Shown here: positions 8,963 to 16,174 of the stretch, piece by piece | Layout of the letters: each line of letters begins with the position of its first letter | Numbering within the stretch: the first letter of the stretch is position 1 | Assembly: GCA_964535305.1 (NCBI GenBank) | Contig: CAZHTF010000003.1 | Location: 57,875 to 121,874, forward strand | DNA from: CAZHTF01 sp964535305 | GTDB lineage: Bacteria; Planctomycetota; Phycisphaerae; UBA1845; Fen-1342 | Direction of reading: 5' to 3' | DNA: 64,000 nucleotides | Translations under genes and position numbers: made by a program | Notes under the pieces: model-generated | Seen by the model: only the letters and a program-made list of their open reading frames with translations | Told to the model about the DNA's origin: nothing | The model's database searches: none

Positions 8963-9544
8963 CTAGGCGCCCAGTGCCAATCCGCGCTCACTGCGCTCGC
9001 TCAGCCGCGCGGCGGCGACGTGCAGCTGCCGGCGGATCGAGTTGTCATAGCGCACGTCACCCACCTGCAAGATCAGCCCGCCGATGAGCGCTTCATCCAC
9101 CTGAAACGTCATGACCGGCGTTTTGCCCGAGACGCGCGCCGCAGTCTGGCTGACCGACTGGCGCTGCGCTTCGTCCAGCGCGACGGCGGAGATCGCGGTC
9201 ACCTCGACCTGGTTAGCGGCCTGCTCCTGCAAAAGCACGAAATTCCGCAGCAGCGCCCGCAGCAGCCCGCTACGGCCGTGTGCGTTCATCACCTGCAGCG
9301 TGCTGAGCGTGATCTCCGCCAGCTTGCCGCGAAACATGCGATCCAGGGCCGCCGCGCGGACGTCGTCGTCGAGCGCCGCGGAGGTCATGAACGCGGCGAA
9401 TTCCGGCTCGAGCTCGGCCAGGCGCTGCAGCTCCTCGAGCTCGCCGCGCACCTGCTCGACCGCATCCGACTGGCGGGCAAGCTCGAAGAGCGCGTCGGCG
9501 TAGACGCGGGCGTAGGCAAGTTGAACGTCGAATGACTCGGCCAT
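8963..9544 (-). CDS. atpH: F1Fo ATP synthase subunit delta
   Basis: The 193-residue peripheral stalk subunit (OSCP family) joins F1 to the b dimer. The N-terminal six-helix domain begins with VQLAYARVYADALFELA, and the C-terminal part carries the family signature VDEALIGGLILQVGDVRYDNSIRRQL near 148-173 (key residues GGLILQVGD). Length is normal (about 180). Its start is only six bases after the atpF stop, so the two genes are translated together. Confidence 0.95.
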   Translation of the reverse strand: MAESFDVQLAYARVYADALFELARQSDAVEQVRGELEELQRLAELEPEFAAFMTSAALDDDVRAAALDRMFRGKLAEITLSTLQVMNAHGRSGLLRALLRNFVLLQEQAANQVEVTAISAVALDEAQRQSVSQTAARVSGKTPVMTFQVDEALIGGLILQVGDVRYDNSIRRQLHVAAARLSERSERGLALGA

Positions 9545-9550
9545 GGCGCG

Positions 9551-10207
9551 CTAGTTCCTGGAACCGCTGATGCGCTCGAGCGACTCGGTCACCAGCGCGC
9601 GATGATCGTCGACATTCAATGACTTGCGCGCCACCGTCCCGGCCAGTTGCACCGTCAGCTCGGCGGTACGGTCGTACAGCTCCTTCATCGCACTGTTGGC
9701 CGCCAGCTCAATCTCGCGACGGGCGCGGGCGACCATCTGCTCGGCTTCCTGGCGGGCTTCGTCCTGTATGCGACGGCGGACCACCTCGGCATCGCGCTTG
9801 CCTTCGTCGACGATCGAGGTGGCTTCCTCGCGAGCGCGGTCGATCTGTTGGCGATACTGGGCCAACAGCTTCTCGGCTTCGAGCCGCTCGCGCTTAGCCT
9901 GCTCGAGCGAACCGCGGATGGAATGCTCGCGCTGCTCCAGCACATTCAGCAGCGGCTTCCAGGCAAACCTCCCCAGCACCGCGATCAGCACCAGGAAAAT
10001 CACCAGCGTGAAAAACACGTTGCCCAGGTCGCCGGCCAGCAGGTTGGACTGCTTGTGCCCGCCGCTCTCCGCGTTCGAATCGCCGTGAGCCTGTCCGGCC
10101 GCGGGCGGATCGGCTGCCAGGGCCGCGGGAATGGCACGGAGGCTGGTCGGCGCGTAGCAGCAGCACACGGCCGCCACGGCCAGCCAAGTCAATGCGCGTC
10201 GACTCAC
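9551..10207 (-). CDS. atpF: F1Fo ATP synthase subunit b with secretion-like N-terminus
   Basis: The start is GTG 10207 (VSRRALTW), placed by a strong AAGGAG seven bases upstream (10215-10220). The in-frame ATG at 10243 has no such site. The protein has 218 residues against about 160 in E. coli. The first part is a hydrophobic stretch ending in ALAADPP that looks like a cleavable signal peptide, then a His/Gly/Ser linker, then the true membrane segment (VFFTLVIFLVLIAVLGRFAW) and a long charged coiled coil that dimerises and contacts delta. Extended, apparently processed b subunits occur in some phyla with complex cell envelopes. Membrane-bound peripheral stalk of the Fo sector. Confidence 0.93.
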   Translation of the reverse strand: MSRRALTWLAVAAVCCCYAPTSLRAIPAALAADPPAAGQAHGDSNAESGGHKQSNLLAGDLGNVFFTLVIFLVLIAVLGRFAWKPLLNVLEQREHSIRGSLEQAKRERLEAEKLLAQYRQQIDRAREEATSIVDEGKRDAEVVRRRIQDEARQEAEQMVARARREIELAANSAMKELYDRTAELTVQLAGTVARKSLNVDDHRALVTESLERISGSRN

Positions 10208-10260
10208 GCTGAGTCTCCTTTTCGCGAGACGCTGCGTCGGCACCTGCCGCGCGAAGCGGT

Positions 10261-10563
10261 CTAGAGCAGCGCCAGGAAGCCGCCCAGCACGGCGAACAGC
10301 GTCGCGCCTTCGATCAGTGCGGCGGTGATGATCATGGCGTTGAAGATCGTGCCTGAGGCTTCGGGCTGACGGGCCATGGCCTCGACGGCGCTGCCGCCGA
10401 TGCGGCCGATGCCCAGGCCGCCGCCGATGACGGCCAGGCCAGCGCCCAAGCCGCCGCCGATGCGGCTGAAGCCGTCTTTGGCCTGCGCGAGCGCCTCATC
10501 GGCGCCCAGCAGCGCGAATCCGACCGCCATCAGCGAGAGTGAGAAAACCGAGCGAATGTTCAT
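10261..10563 (-). CDS. atpE: F1Fo ATP synthase subunit c with N-terminal extension
   Basis: The 100-residue proteolipid forms the rotor ring. The two-helix hairpin spans about 33-100 with the glycine-rich first helix (GGGLGAGLAVIGGGLGIG), the polar loop ARQP at 64-67, and the ion-binding Glu85 in ALIEGATLF. The residues after Glu85 (GAT) do not match the usual sodium motif, so a proton-driven ring is more likely (inference). Residues 1-27 (MNIRSVFSLSLMAVGFALLG then ADEALAQA) look like a signal peptide, which E. coli subunit c lacks. An AAAGGG ribosome site precedes the ATG. Confidence 0.95.
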   Translation of the reverse strand: MNIRSVFSLSLMAVGFALLGADEALAQAKDGFSRIGGGLGAGLAVIGGGLGIGRIGGSAVEAMARQPEASGTIFNAMIITAALIEGATLFAVLGGFLALL

Positions 10564-10642
10564 CGTTTACCCTTTCTTCAAACCGCGCTCCGGCGACGCC
10601 GGATTCAAGAGTTTCGTTCGTAGCGACCGCGGCAGCGCCCGT

Positions 10643-11614
10643 TCAGGCGTGTGCGGCGGACGCGTGCTCCTTTGAAGCGTGTCCGTGAGCATGGCCCTGA
10701 TTGTCGTGGGCGTGTTCATGCTCGTGTTCGTGTTCATGATCTTCGTGGTGAATGTTCACGGCCTGGCCGATGAACATGGTGGTCAGGAACGTGAAAATGA
10801 ACGCCTGCAGGAAGGCCACGAAAAGCTCCAGCAGGTTGATCGCGACACTGCCCAGCACGACCAGCGGCGAAATCAGGACCAGCGCCAGGCCGGTTCCGAG
10901 GCCGGTCATCGCCATGCCGATGAAGCTCAGCAGCACGGCCAGCAGCACGTGACCGGCGACCATGTTCGCGAAAAGACGCACGGCCAGCGCGAAGGCCTTG
11001 GCGAACAGCCCCACAATCTCAAGGAAGGCAATCAGCAGGTTGATGCCCGGCGGCCCCATGAAAAAATGCTTGATGTACGCCAGGCCGTTGGTCGCCAGGC
11101 CGTTGTAGATCACCATCACCAGCGTGCAGGTGGCGAGTGTGCCGGTGGTGAAGATATTACCGGTGGATGTCCCGCCAATGCCGTGCCAATGATCCCCGCT
11201 GCCGAGTGGCTTGGTCCAATCCATGAGCGGGATTAGGCCGAGCAGGTTACTAATCAGAATGAAGAAGAAAACCGTCCAGAGGTAGACGATGAACTTGTCG
11301 GTGTATTTGCCCAGCGCCGGCTGAATAATGTTGGTCCGCAGCGCGACGCAGATCCCCTCGATCGCATTGCCCAGCCCGCTGGGCACCAACCGGCCAACTT
11401 CGTCGCTGGCCGTGCGGGCCTTCAGCGCCCGCGGAATGACCGCGATCAGAATCACCGCCGCCAAAAGCTGCATGAAAATGTGGTTGCTCAGCAGCGTGAA
11501 CTGGCGGAACGGCGTGGGCAGCCACTCCGGCAGCGGCAAGTTGAACGGGCCGATGTACGGGTGTTGCACAACATGCGATAGCGGGTCCGCCCCAGCAAGC
11601 ATCAGATCGATCAT
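10643..11614 (-). CDS. atpB: F1Fo ATP synthase subunit a with histidine-rich tail
   Basis: This 323-residue multi-spanning Fo subunit forms the proton half-channels. The essential arginine is Arg213 in ALAVRLFANMVAGH, and the C-terminal membrane helices are intact up to FIGQAVNI. After that comes an unusual hydrophilic tail (289-323) with 13 histidines in 34 residues alternating with Glu, Asp and Ala. Such a tail is absent from standard AtpB and could bind metal or buffer protons at the membrane surface (inference). The ATG overlaps the stop of the upstream atpI-like gene as ATGA, so the two are coupled. Confidence 0.96.
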   Translation of the reverse strand: MIDLMLAGADPLSHVVQHPYIGPFNLPLPEWLPTPFRQFTLLSNHIFMQLLAAVILIAVIPRALKARTASDEVGRLVPSGLGNAIEGICVALRTNIIQPALGKYTDKFIVYLWTVFFFILISNLLGLIPLMDWTKPLGSGDHWHGIGGTSTGNIFTTGTLATCTLVMVIYNGLATNGLAYIKHFFMGPPGINLLIAFLEIVGLFAKAFALAVRLFANMVAGHVLLAVLLSFIGMAMTGLGTGLALVLISPLVVLGSVAINLLELFVAFLQAFIFTFLTTMFIGQAVNIHHEDHEHEHEHEHAHDNQGHAHGHASKEHASAAHA

Positions 11615-12042
11615 GAGTCACCTCGCCGACGGCGGTTGCTCAGGCGTGCCAGCACGATCGTATCGACGGTCAGAAAGAGCAGATAGGCCAGGCCGATCCA
11701 GATCAGCAGTGGCTTTACCACGAACACGCCGCTCGCGGCGGCCGCCCCGCCCAGCGCGAGCGTAACCAGCATGCGCAGCGCCATGCCCTGAAGCGCCCCC
11801 AGCAGCCTCGCCGGGCCGTCGTGCGACATCGCCAGAATCGCCGGCGTCAGGCCGGCCAGTGCGCCCAGCAGCGCGATCCCCACGCCCACCAGCATCGCAA
11901 CCACACCGGCCTGGCCGGCAGCGTTGCGCGTCGGGGCATAGCCAATCGTCACCGCAATCAAGCCAATCAGCAGGCACAGCAGCAGCACGCGGAGTAACGC
12001 GGCAAGGCTGCGGTCGGCGGGCTCACGCACCGGGTGGGTCAA
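11611..12042 (-). CDS. atpI: AtpI-like ATP synthase-associated membrane protein
   Basis: This 143-residue protein has four predicted membrane helices: about 16-36, 46-68, 82-103 and 108-130. It lies directly in front of atpB with a 4-base ATGA overlap and shares 20 bases with the upstream atpZ-like gene. Position, size and topology fit subunit I/AtpI, an assembly factor for the c-ring and a possible Mg2+ handling protein. Sequence conservation in this family is weak, so the name rests mainly on gene order. No catalytic motif is visible. Confidence 0.72.
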   Translation of the reverse strand: MTHPVREPADRSLAALLRVLLLCLLIGLIAVTIGYAPTRNAAGQAGVVAMLVGVGIALLGALAGLTPAILAMSHDGPARLLGALQGMALRMLVTLALGGAAAASGVFVVKPLLIWIGLAYLLFLTVDTIVLARLSNRRRRGDS

Positions 12043-12331
12043 CGTCGTCTGCCTTGTCCTGGCTCTGCTTGCGGCGAGCGGTGCGCCGCGTCGATTCCGC
12101 GTTCATCCGCTGTGCCGCTCGAATAAAGTTGTACGTCCCGCCGGTCAAACCCAGTGCCGCGCCGACCAGCACCCCGCGCGGGTACGACTGGTAGTGGTGG
12201 TCGAACCACAACCCCGCAAGGGTGAGACCTATCACCGACGCCGCAAACTCCGTTCCCAACCCGGCGTAGCGATGCCAGTGGGGTGAATCACCCTCTGGCG
12301 GGCCGGCGGGGTTGGGTTGATTCGCTGACAC
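12023..12331 (-). CDS. atpZ: AtpZ/AtpI-family small membrane protein, first gene of the atp operon
   Basis: The likely start is GTG 12331, giving 102 residues. The frame stays open to 12535, but those codons overlap the promoter and lack family features. The core GLGTEFAASVIGLTLAGLWFDHHYQSYPRGVLVGAALGLTGGTYNFIRA (two membrane helices, key residues WFDHHY and G-rich second helix) matches the AtpZ family of F1Fo assembly proteins. The tail is hydrophilic and basic. It is the first gene after the promoter at 12401-12430 and overlaps atpI by 20 bases. Confidence 0.82.
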   Translation of the reverse strand: MSANQPNPAGPPEGDSPHWHRYAGLGTEFAASVIGLTLAGLWFDHHYQSYPRGVLVGAALGLTGGTYNFIRAAQRMNAESTRRTARRKQSQDKADDVDPPGA

Positions 12332-12400
12332 TCCGCTCGATCTCGCCCGGTCCGGTCGAGTGCACAAGCCGCATTCATCACGGTGCCGAGTGAGTCGCGG

Positions 12401-12430
12401 AATGTAGCAAGCGCCGCGGGCGCACGTCAA
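12401..12430 (-). promoter_or_regulatory. Sigma-70-type promoter of the atp operon
   Basis: On the minus strand TTGACG (12430-12425) is followed after 18 bases by TACATT (12406-12401). Transcription would start near 12394, giving a leader of about 63 bases to the GTG of atpZ. The pair lies exactly where the nine-gene operon needs a promoter. Confidence 0.6.
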
Positions 12431-12528
12431 GGGCCGCCAACCGCGACTTGGCATGCGTCGCGCGCGCCGGCCTGCGACGTGCCGGAAGCCGGAGCTGCGG
12501 CCGCCGAACGCCGACCGCGCACCGGAGA

Positions 12529-14484
12529 TCACCATTCGCGCCGCAGCACTTCAATCGGGCAGGGCGGCAGGCTGCCCAGAAACTGCTTGCCGTACGGCTT
12601 GCTCACCACGCGCGGGTCGAGCACCACCACCGTGCCGCTGTCGCGCTGGCTGCGGATCAGCCGCCCGAAACCCTGGCGGAATTTCAGCACCGCCTCGGGC
12701 AACTGAAATTCGTTGAACGCGTTGCCGCCGCGGCGGCGAATCTGGTCGATCCGTGCCTCGACCGTTGGCCGGTCCGGCACGGCGAACGGCAGCTTGACGA
12801 TCACCACCGTCGAAAGCGCTTCGCCCACCACGTCGACACCCTGCCAGAAGCTGTCGGCGCCGAAGATCGCTGCCCGCGGCGTGCTGCGGAATTTGTCGAG
12901 CATCTTGCTGCGCGGCAGCGACTCGCCTTGCACTAGGATCGTGAAATCTTCGCTCGAGAGCGCGGCACGCACGTGTTGCGCGATGTCGTCCAGCATCTGG
13001 TAGCTGGTGAACAGCACAAAGGCGCGCCCGCCGCCGGCTCGCAGGTAGTGGGCCACGCAGCGGGCGGCGGCATCGTTGAAGCGCTCGCCGCTGGAGGGGT
13101 CGGGCATGCCGGCTTCCACAAAGACGCGCGCCTGCCGCTCGAAATCGAAGGGCGAGCCCAGCCTGAGCGTGCGGGCCGGCACGTTTCCGAGCCGGCTGAG
13201 AAAGTAGTCGAACTGCGCGTCGCCACCGGCGGCCAGCGTGGCGCTGGTCAAGACGACGCTGGGCACGCGATCGAACATCAGCGTGCGCAGCGCCTGACCA
13301 ACGTCCAGCGGCGCGGTGCATAGCGAGACTTTTCGCGACGGGCCGCCTTCCTGCTCGATCCAATAGACGTGCTCCTCAAAAGAGTGGCTGAGCAACTGCT
13401 GCGTCGCGTGGGCCAACTCCACCGCGCGGTTGATCGATGCGCCCAGCTCGACCTGGTCTTCTTCGCGGGGCAGCGACCTCTTCAACTCCTCCAGCTTCGC
13501 CGCGGCGTCGAGCAGCGCCGGCGTCAACGGATTGGGAACCGGGTTGGCGCGGATCAGCCGACCATTCTGCCGGCCGTTGCGGCGTTGCCATTCGCTCAGG
13601 TCGCGAAAAAAGTCTGAGCACGCCGATTGGGCCGCGATGACCGCCTCGCGCTGGCTTTCGCCGCCCAGCGACGCCAGCAGACCTTTGCCGCTGCGCTCGT
13701 TGAACAACGCGGCGAGCAGGTATTGCACCTGGCTGTTCGAGACACGCGTGCCCAATTGATCGCTGGCGACGGCTTCCAGCGTGTGCGCCTCGTCGATCAC
13801 CAGCAGGTCATGATCCGGCAGCACGCTCGCGCCGTCGCGCCGCAGCAGCAGGTCCGCGATCAGCAGCGCGTGATTGACCACCAGCAGTTGGGCCTGCTCG
13901 GCGCGGCGGCGGGCGCGCTGGTAGAAGCAGGGCAGATACGTCGGGCAGCGCCGCCCCAGGCAGTTGCCATGCTCGCTGCGGACTTTTTCCCAGATCTCGA
14001 TTGGCGGCGGCTCGGGCAGGTCGCTGAGCGAGCCATCCTGCGTGTGGTAGGCCCAATCTTCGATGTCGTGCAGCACGCGCAGCAGCGAGGGCACCCCGAC
14101 CAGGGCCTTCTGCCGCTCGCTGGCAAGCTTGAGCCGCCGCAGGCCCAGGTAGTTTGTGCGGCCCTTGACCAGCTCGGCCCGCAGGTCGAGCTTGAGCACG
14201 CTCAGCAGCAGTGGCAGGTCTTTTGCGATCAATTGTTCCTGCAGCGCAATGGTGTGCGTGCTGATGACGACGCGGCGGCCTTCGCGCGTGATCTGCTCGA
14301 TCGCCGGTAGCAAGTAGGCGAACGTTTTTCCGACGCCCGTGCCGGCCTCGACGGCCAGGTGCGCGCGGTTGTTGAAGGCGTCGGCGATGGCGTCGGCCAT
14401 CTCGCGCTGTTGCGGGCGCGGCTCGAAACCGGCGAAGCTGCGGGCAATCGGACCGTCGGCCGCCAGCCACTCCGCGACGGACAT
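12529..14484 (-). CDS. dinG: DinG/XPD-like ATP-dependent DNA helicase
   Basis: This 651-residue superfamily 2 helicase has Walker A AGTGVGKT at 47-54, DEAH at 231-234, and C-terminal motifs including LFTSYQMLDD, ADSFWQGVDVVGE and GRLIRSQRDSGTV. In DinG and XPD an iron-sulfur cluster is held by four cysteines. Here Cys175, Cys180 and Cys186 are present (NCLGRRCPTYLPCF), but the first position, usually NYxC, reads NYLG with Gly114. The cluster may therefore be missing or use another ligand. Family members unwind DNA, R-loops or damaged duplexes. Stand-alone transcription is likely, since the next minus gene starts after a 197-base gap. Confidence 0.88.
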   Translation of the reverse strand: MSVAEWLAADGPIARSFAGFEPRPQQREMADAIADAFNNRAHLAVEAGTGVGKTFAYLLPAIEQITREGRRVVISTHTIALQEQLIAKDLPLLLSVLKLDLRAELVKGRTNYLGLRRLKLASERQKALVGVPSLLRVLHDIEDWAYHTQDGSLSDLPEPPPIEIWEKVRSEHGNCLGRRCPTYLPCFYQRARRRAEQAQLLVVNHALLIADLLLRRDGASVLPDHDLLVIDEAHTLEAVASDQLGTRVSNSQVQYLLAALFNERSGKGLLASLGGESQREAVIAAQSACSDFFRDLSEWQRRNGRQNGRLIRANPVPNPLTPALLDAAAKLEELKRSLPREEDQVELGASINRAVELAHATQQLLSHSFEEHVYWIEQEGGPSRKVSLCTAPLDVGQALRTLMFDRVPSVVLTSATLAAGGDAQFDYFLSRLGNVPARTLRLGSPFDFERQARVFVEAGMPDPSSGERFNDAAARCVAHYLRAGGGRAFVLFTSYQMLDDIAQHVRAALSSEDFTILVQGESLPRSKMLDKFRSTPRAAIFGADSFWQGVDVVGEALSTVVIVKLPFAVPDRPTVEARIDQIRRRGGNAFNEFQLPEAVLKFRQGFGRLIRSQRDSGTVVVLDPRVVSKPYGKQFLGSLPPCPIEVLRREW

Positions 14485-14493
14485 ACGGGTCTC

Positions 14494-15051
14494 TTAGGCC
14501 AGAAGCTGGACGACGAAATCCCAGGTGAATCGCAGCGTGGTGGCAATCGTAATCAGCGCTACGACCGTCCCGAAGATGGTGACAAAGGTCTGCCCGCCGA
14601 TCCAGCCGTCGCGCATGGTCGCGAGGATATGCGGGCGGGCCAGCAGCAGCATGCTGATGATCATGGCGCCCGAGGTGATGAGCACCGAGATCGAATGCAC
14701 GTAGCTGTAGATCCACATGCCGCGCGTCACGCGCGTCTCCAGCCCGGCGATATCGCGCAGGTGGTGCCCGCGCACGACGTACTCGACCGTTCGCACGCCG
14801 GCGTCGCTGACGTGTACGCGCCGAAAGCCGTTGTGCGCGTCGCCGCCGATCGCGGCATACAGAAACGTGTACAGCATCAGATTGACCGCGCCAATCGAGA
14901 GCACCGCGATGCACACCTGGTTGCGTCTGCGGCGCGAGCTGCGCACGGAAGCGAGCCGGGACGGCAAGCCGTCCCTTCTCGTCCACNNNNNNNNNNGCTC
15001 ACGCATCTGCTCGACAATCAGGCTGTCAACCGGAGAAGGGGGCATGGTCAT
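14494..15051 (-). CDS. Hypothetical three-helix membrane protein, N-terminus crossing an assembly gap
   Basis: I do not recognise a family. Start ATG 15051 overlaps the thiG stop as ATGA, so it is coupled to the thiamine genes. About 18 residues in, the sequence breaks at ten N (14987-14996), and the codons just after it translate a perfect DNA palindrome (14958-14975), so the N-terminal 35 or so residues are unreliable. The rest has three membrane stretches (near VCIAVLSIGAVNLMLYTFLY, VLITSGAMIISMLLLA and FVTIFGTVVALITIATTLRF) separated by a basic loop of about 50 residues. The stop lies 9 bases before the dinG start. Confidence 0.6.
   Translation of the reverse strand: MTMPPSPVDSLIVEQMREXXXXWTRRDGLPSRLASVRSSRRRRNQVCIAVLSIGAVNLMLYTFLYAAIGGDAHNGFRRVHVSDAGVRTVEYVVRGHHLRDIAGLETRVTRGMWIYSYVHSISVLITSGAMIISMLLLARPHILATMRDGWIGGQTFVTIFGTVVALITIATTLRFTWDFVVQLLA
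14958..14975. repeat. Perfect palindrome GGGACGGC-AA-GCCGTCCC beside an assembly gap
   Basis: Eight-base arms with a two-base loop end eleven bases from the ten-N gap at 14987-14996. This is the form of a short interspersed REP-like repeat, which would explain why the assembly broke here. Confidence 0.65.
14987..14996. other. Assembly gap (ten N)
   Basis: Ten N inside the N-terminal region of the membrane protein gene at 14494-15051. True length is unknown. Confidence 0.97.
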
Positions 15052-15890
15052 TTCGCGGCGGCGTGCGCCGCGATTCGGCCCTCCAGGGGCGAGCTGGCAT
15101 TCGCGTACAGCCGCCGCGGAATCCGCCCAGCGCGATAGGCCCAGTAGCCCGCATCGAGGGCGCAGCGCATGGCGTGCGCCATTTCGACCGGGCGCTGGGC
15201 GGAGGCGATACCGGTATTCAGCAGCACGCCGTCGGCGCCCAGCTCCATCGCGATGCTGACGTCGGAGGCGGTGCCGACGCCGGCGTCGACAATCACCGGA
15301 TACTGCGGATCATCCGCCTTAAGCTGCTCGAGGATGATGCGAATGTTGTTCGGGTTGAGCACGCCCTGGCCGCTGCCGATCGGCGAGCCCAGCGGCATGA
15401 CGCTCGCGGCGCCGGCGGCCTTCAGTCGCTGCGCGAGAATCGGGTCGTCATTCGAATACGCCAGCACCACGAAGCCCTCCGCGAGCAGCGCTTGCGTGGC
15501 CCGCAGCGTCTCGATTGGGTCGGGCAGCAGCGTCTTGCGATCGCCGAGCACTTCGAGCTTCACCCAGCGCGCCCCGGGATTGTCGCAGCCTTCGAGCAAT
15601 TCGCGCCCCAGCCGCGCGGCGCGGATCGCGTCTTCGGCGGAGAAGCAGCCGGCGGTGTTGGGCAGAATCGTGTAGCGCTGCGTGTCAAGAAAATCCAGCA
15701 GGCTGCGCCCGCCCGCATCGAACAGCCGCTCGCGCCGCACGGCGACCGTGACCACCTGGCAGCCGCTGGCCTCGAGCGCGGCCCGCATCAGTTCGTAATC
15801 CGGCTCGCTGCCGCGCATGTATTTTCCCGTGCCGACAAACAGCCGCGAGTCGAACGAAAATCCCGCGATCTGCAGCGGGGCAGGCTTCAC
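15048..15890 (-). CDS. thiG: Thiazole synthase ThiG
   Basis: The 280-residue TIM-barrel enzyme makes the thiazole phosphate moiety of thiamine from deoxyxylulose 5-phosphate, dehydroglycine and sulfur delivered as ThiS thiocarboxylate. The Schiff-base lysine is Lys111 in RWVKLEVLGD. The phosphate-binding stretches SVMPLGSPIGSGQG and VDAGVGTASDVSIAMELGADGVLLNT are intact (key residues GSPIGSG and DAGVG). GTG 15890 is the start; it directly follows the thiS stop (TAGGTG). Length is slightly above the usual 255-265. Confidence 0.97.
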   Translation of the reverse strand: MKPAPLQIAGFSFDSRLFVGTGKYMRGSEPDYELMRAALEASGCQVVTVAVRRERLFDAGGRSLLDFLDTQRYTILPNTAGCFSAEDAIRAARLGRELLEGCDNPGARWVKLEVLGDRKTLLPDPIETLRATQALLAEGFVVLAYSNDDPILAQRLKAAGAASVMPLGSPIGSGQGVLNPNNIRIILEQLKADDPQYPVIVDAGVGTASDVSIAMELGADGVLLNTGIASAQRPVEMAHAMRCALDAGYWAYRAGRIPRRLYANASSPLEGRIAAHAAAK

Positions 15891-16091
15891 CTAACCGCCT
15901 CCTACCAGCGTGACGACCTCGATGCGGTCTCCATCCTGCAGATCGGTGCGTTCGTATTCGGCGCGGCGCACGAGCTGCTCATTCCGCTCGACCGCGACGC
16001 GACGCGGCTCCACGCCGATCTGCGCCAGCAACTGTGCCAGCGAACACGGATCGGGTGAGGCGTGCGGCTGTCCGTTCAGCAAGATCCGCAT
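15891..16091 (-). CDS. thiS: Sulfur carrier protein ThiS
   Basis: This 66-residue ubiquitin-like protein ends in VGGG, close to the double-glycine tail that is adenylated and thiocarboxylated to carry sulfur for thiazole formation. The start (MRILLNGQPH) and the final LQDGDRIEVVTLVGGG are typical. One extra glycine follows the usual GG end. There is no Shine-Dalgarno site: a perfect TATAAT sits only eight bases before the ATG, so the mRNA is probably leaderless. No thiamine riboswitch fits in this space. The adenylating partner may be the ThiF-like gene at 54463-55509. Confidence 0.93.
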   Translation of the reverse strand: MRILLNGQPHASPDPCSLAQLLAQIGVEPRRVAVERNEQLVRRAEYERTDLQDGDRIEVVTLVGGG

Positions 16092-16099
16092 AACAATCG

Positions 16100-16105
16100 A
16101 TTATA
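16100..16105 (-). promoter_or_regulatory. -10 box TATAAT of thiS-thiG
   Basis: A consensus TATAAT on the minus strand ends eight bases before the thiS ATG. No clear -35 is seen. The spacing puts the transcription start at or next to the A of ATG. Confidence 0.6.
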
Positions 16106-16174
16106 GAGCAAGCCGGGCCGGCGCGAGCCGCGCCGCGACTCCGCGCGGCTGCTGTACGAATCCGCCGCACGAGC

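Noticed and set aside
6025..9087. A 1020-codon open frame on the plus strand opposite atpG and atpA
   Set aside because: It is antisense to well-conserved atp genes. Long antisense frames are expected at this GC content, and its residues are Arg/Ala/His-rich without motifs.
10261..10563. Sodium-binding version of subunit c
   Set aside because: Residues next to Glu85 (GAT) do not fit the usual Na+ motif, so no claim of sodium coupling is made.
16092..16174. Possible TPP riboswitch before thiS
   Set aside because: A TATAAT lies eight bases from the ATG, leaving no leader for a riboswitch, and no conserved TPP sequence is present.
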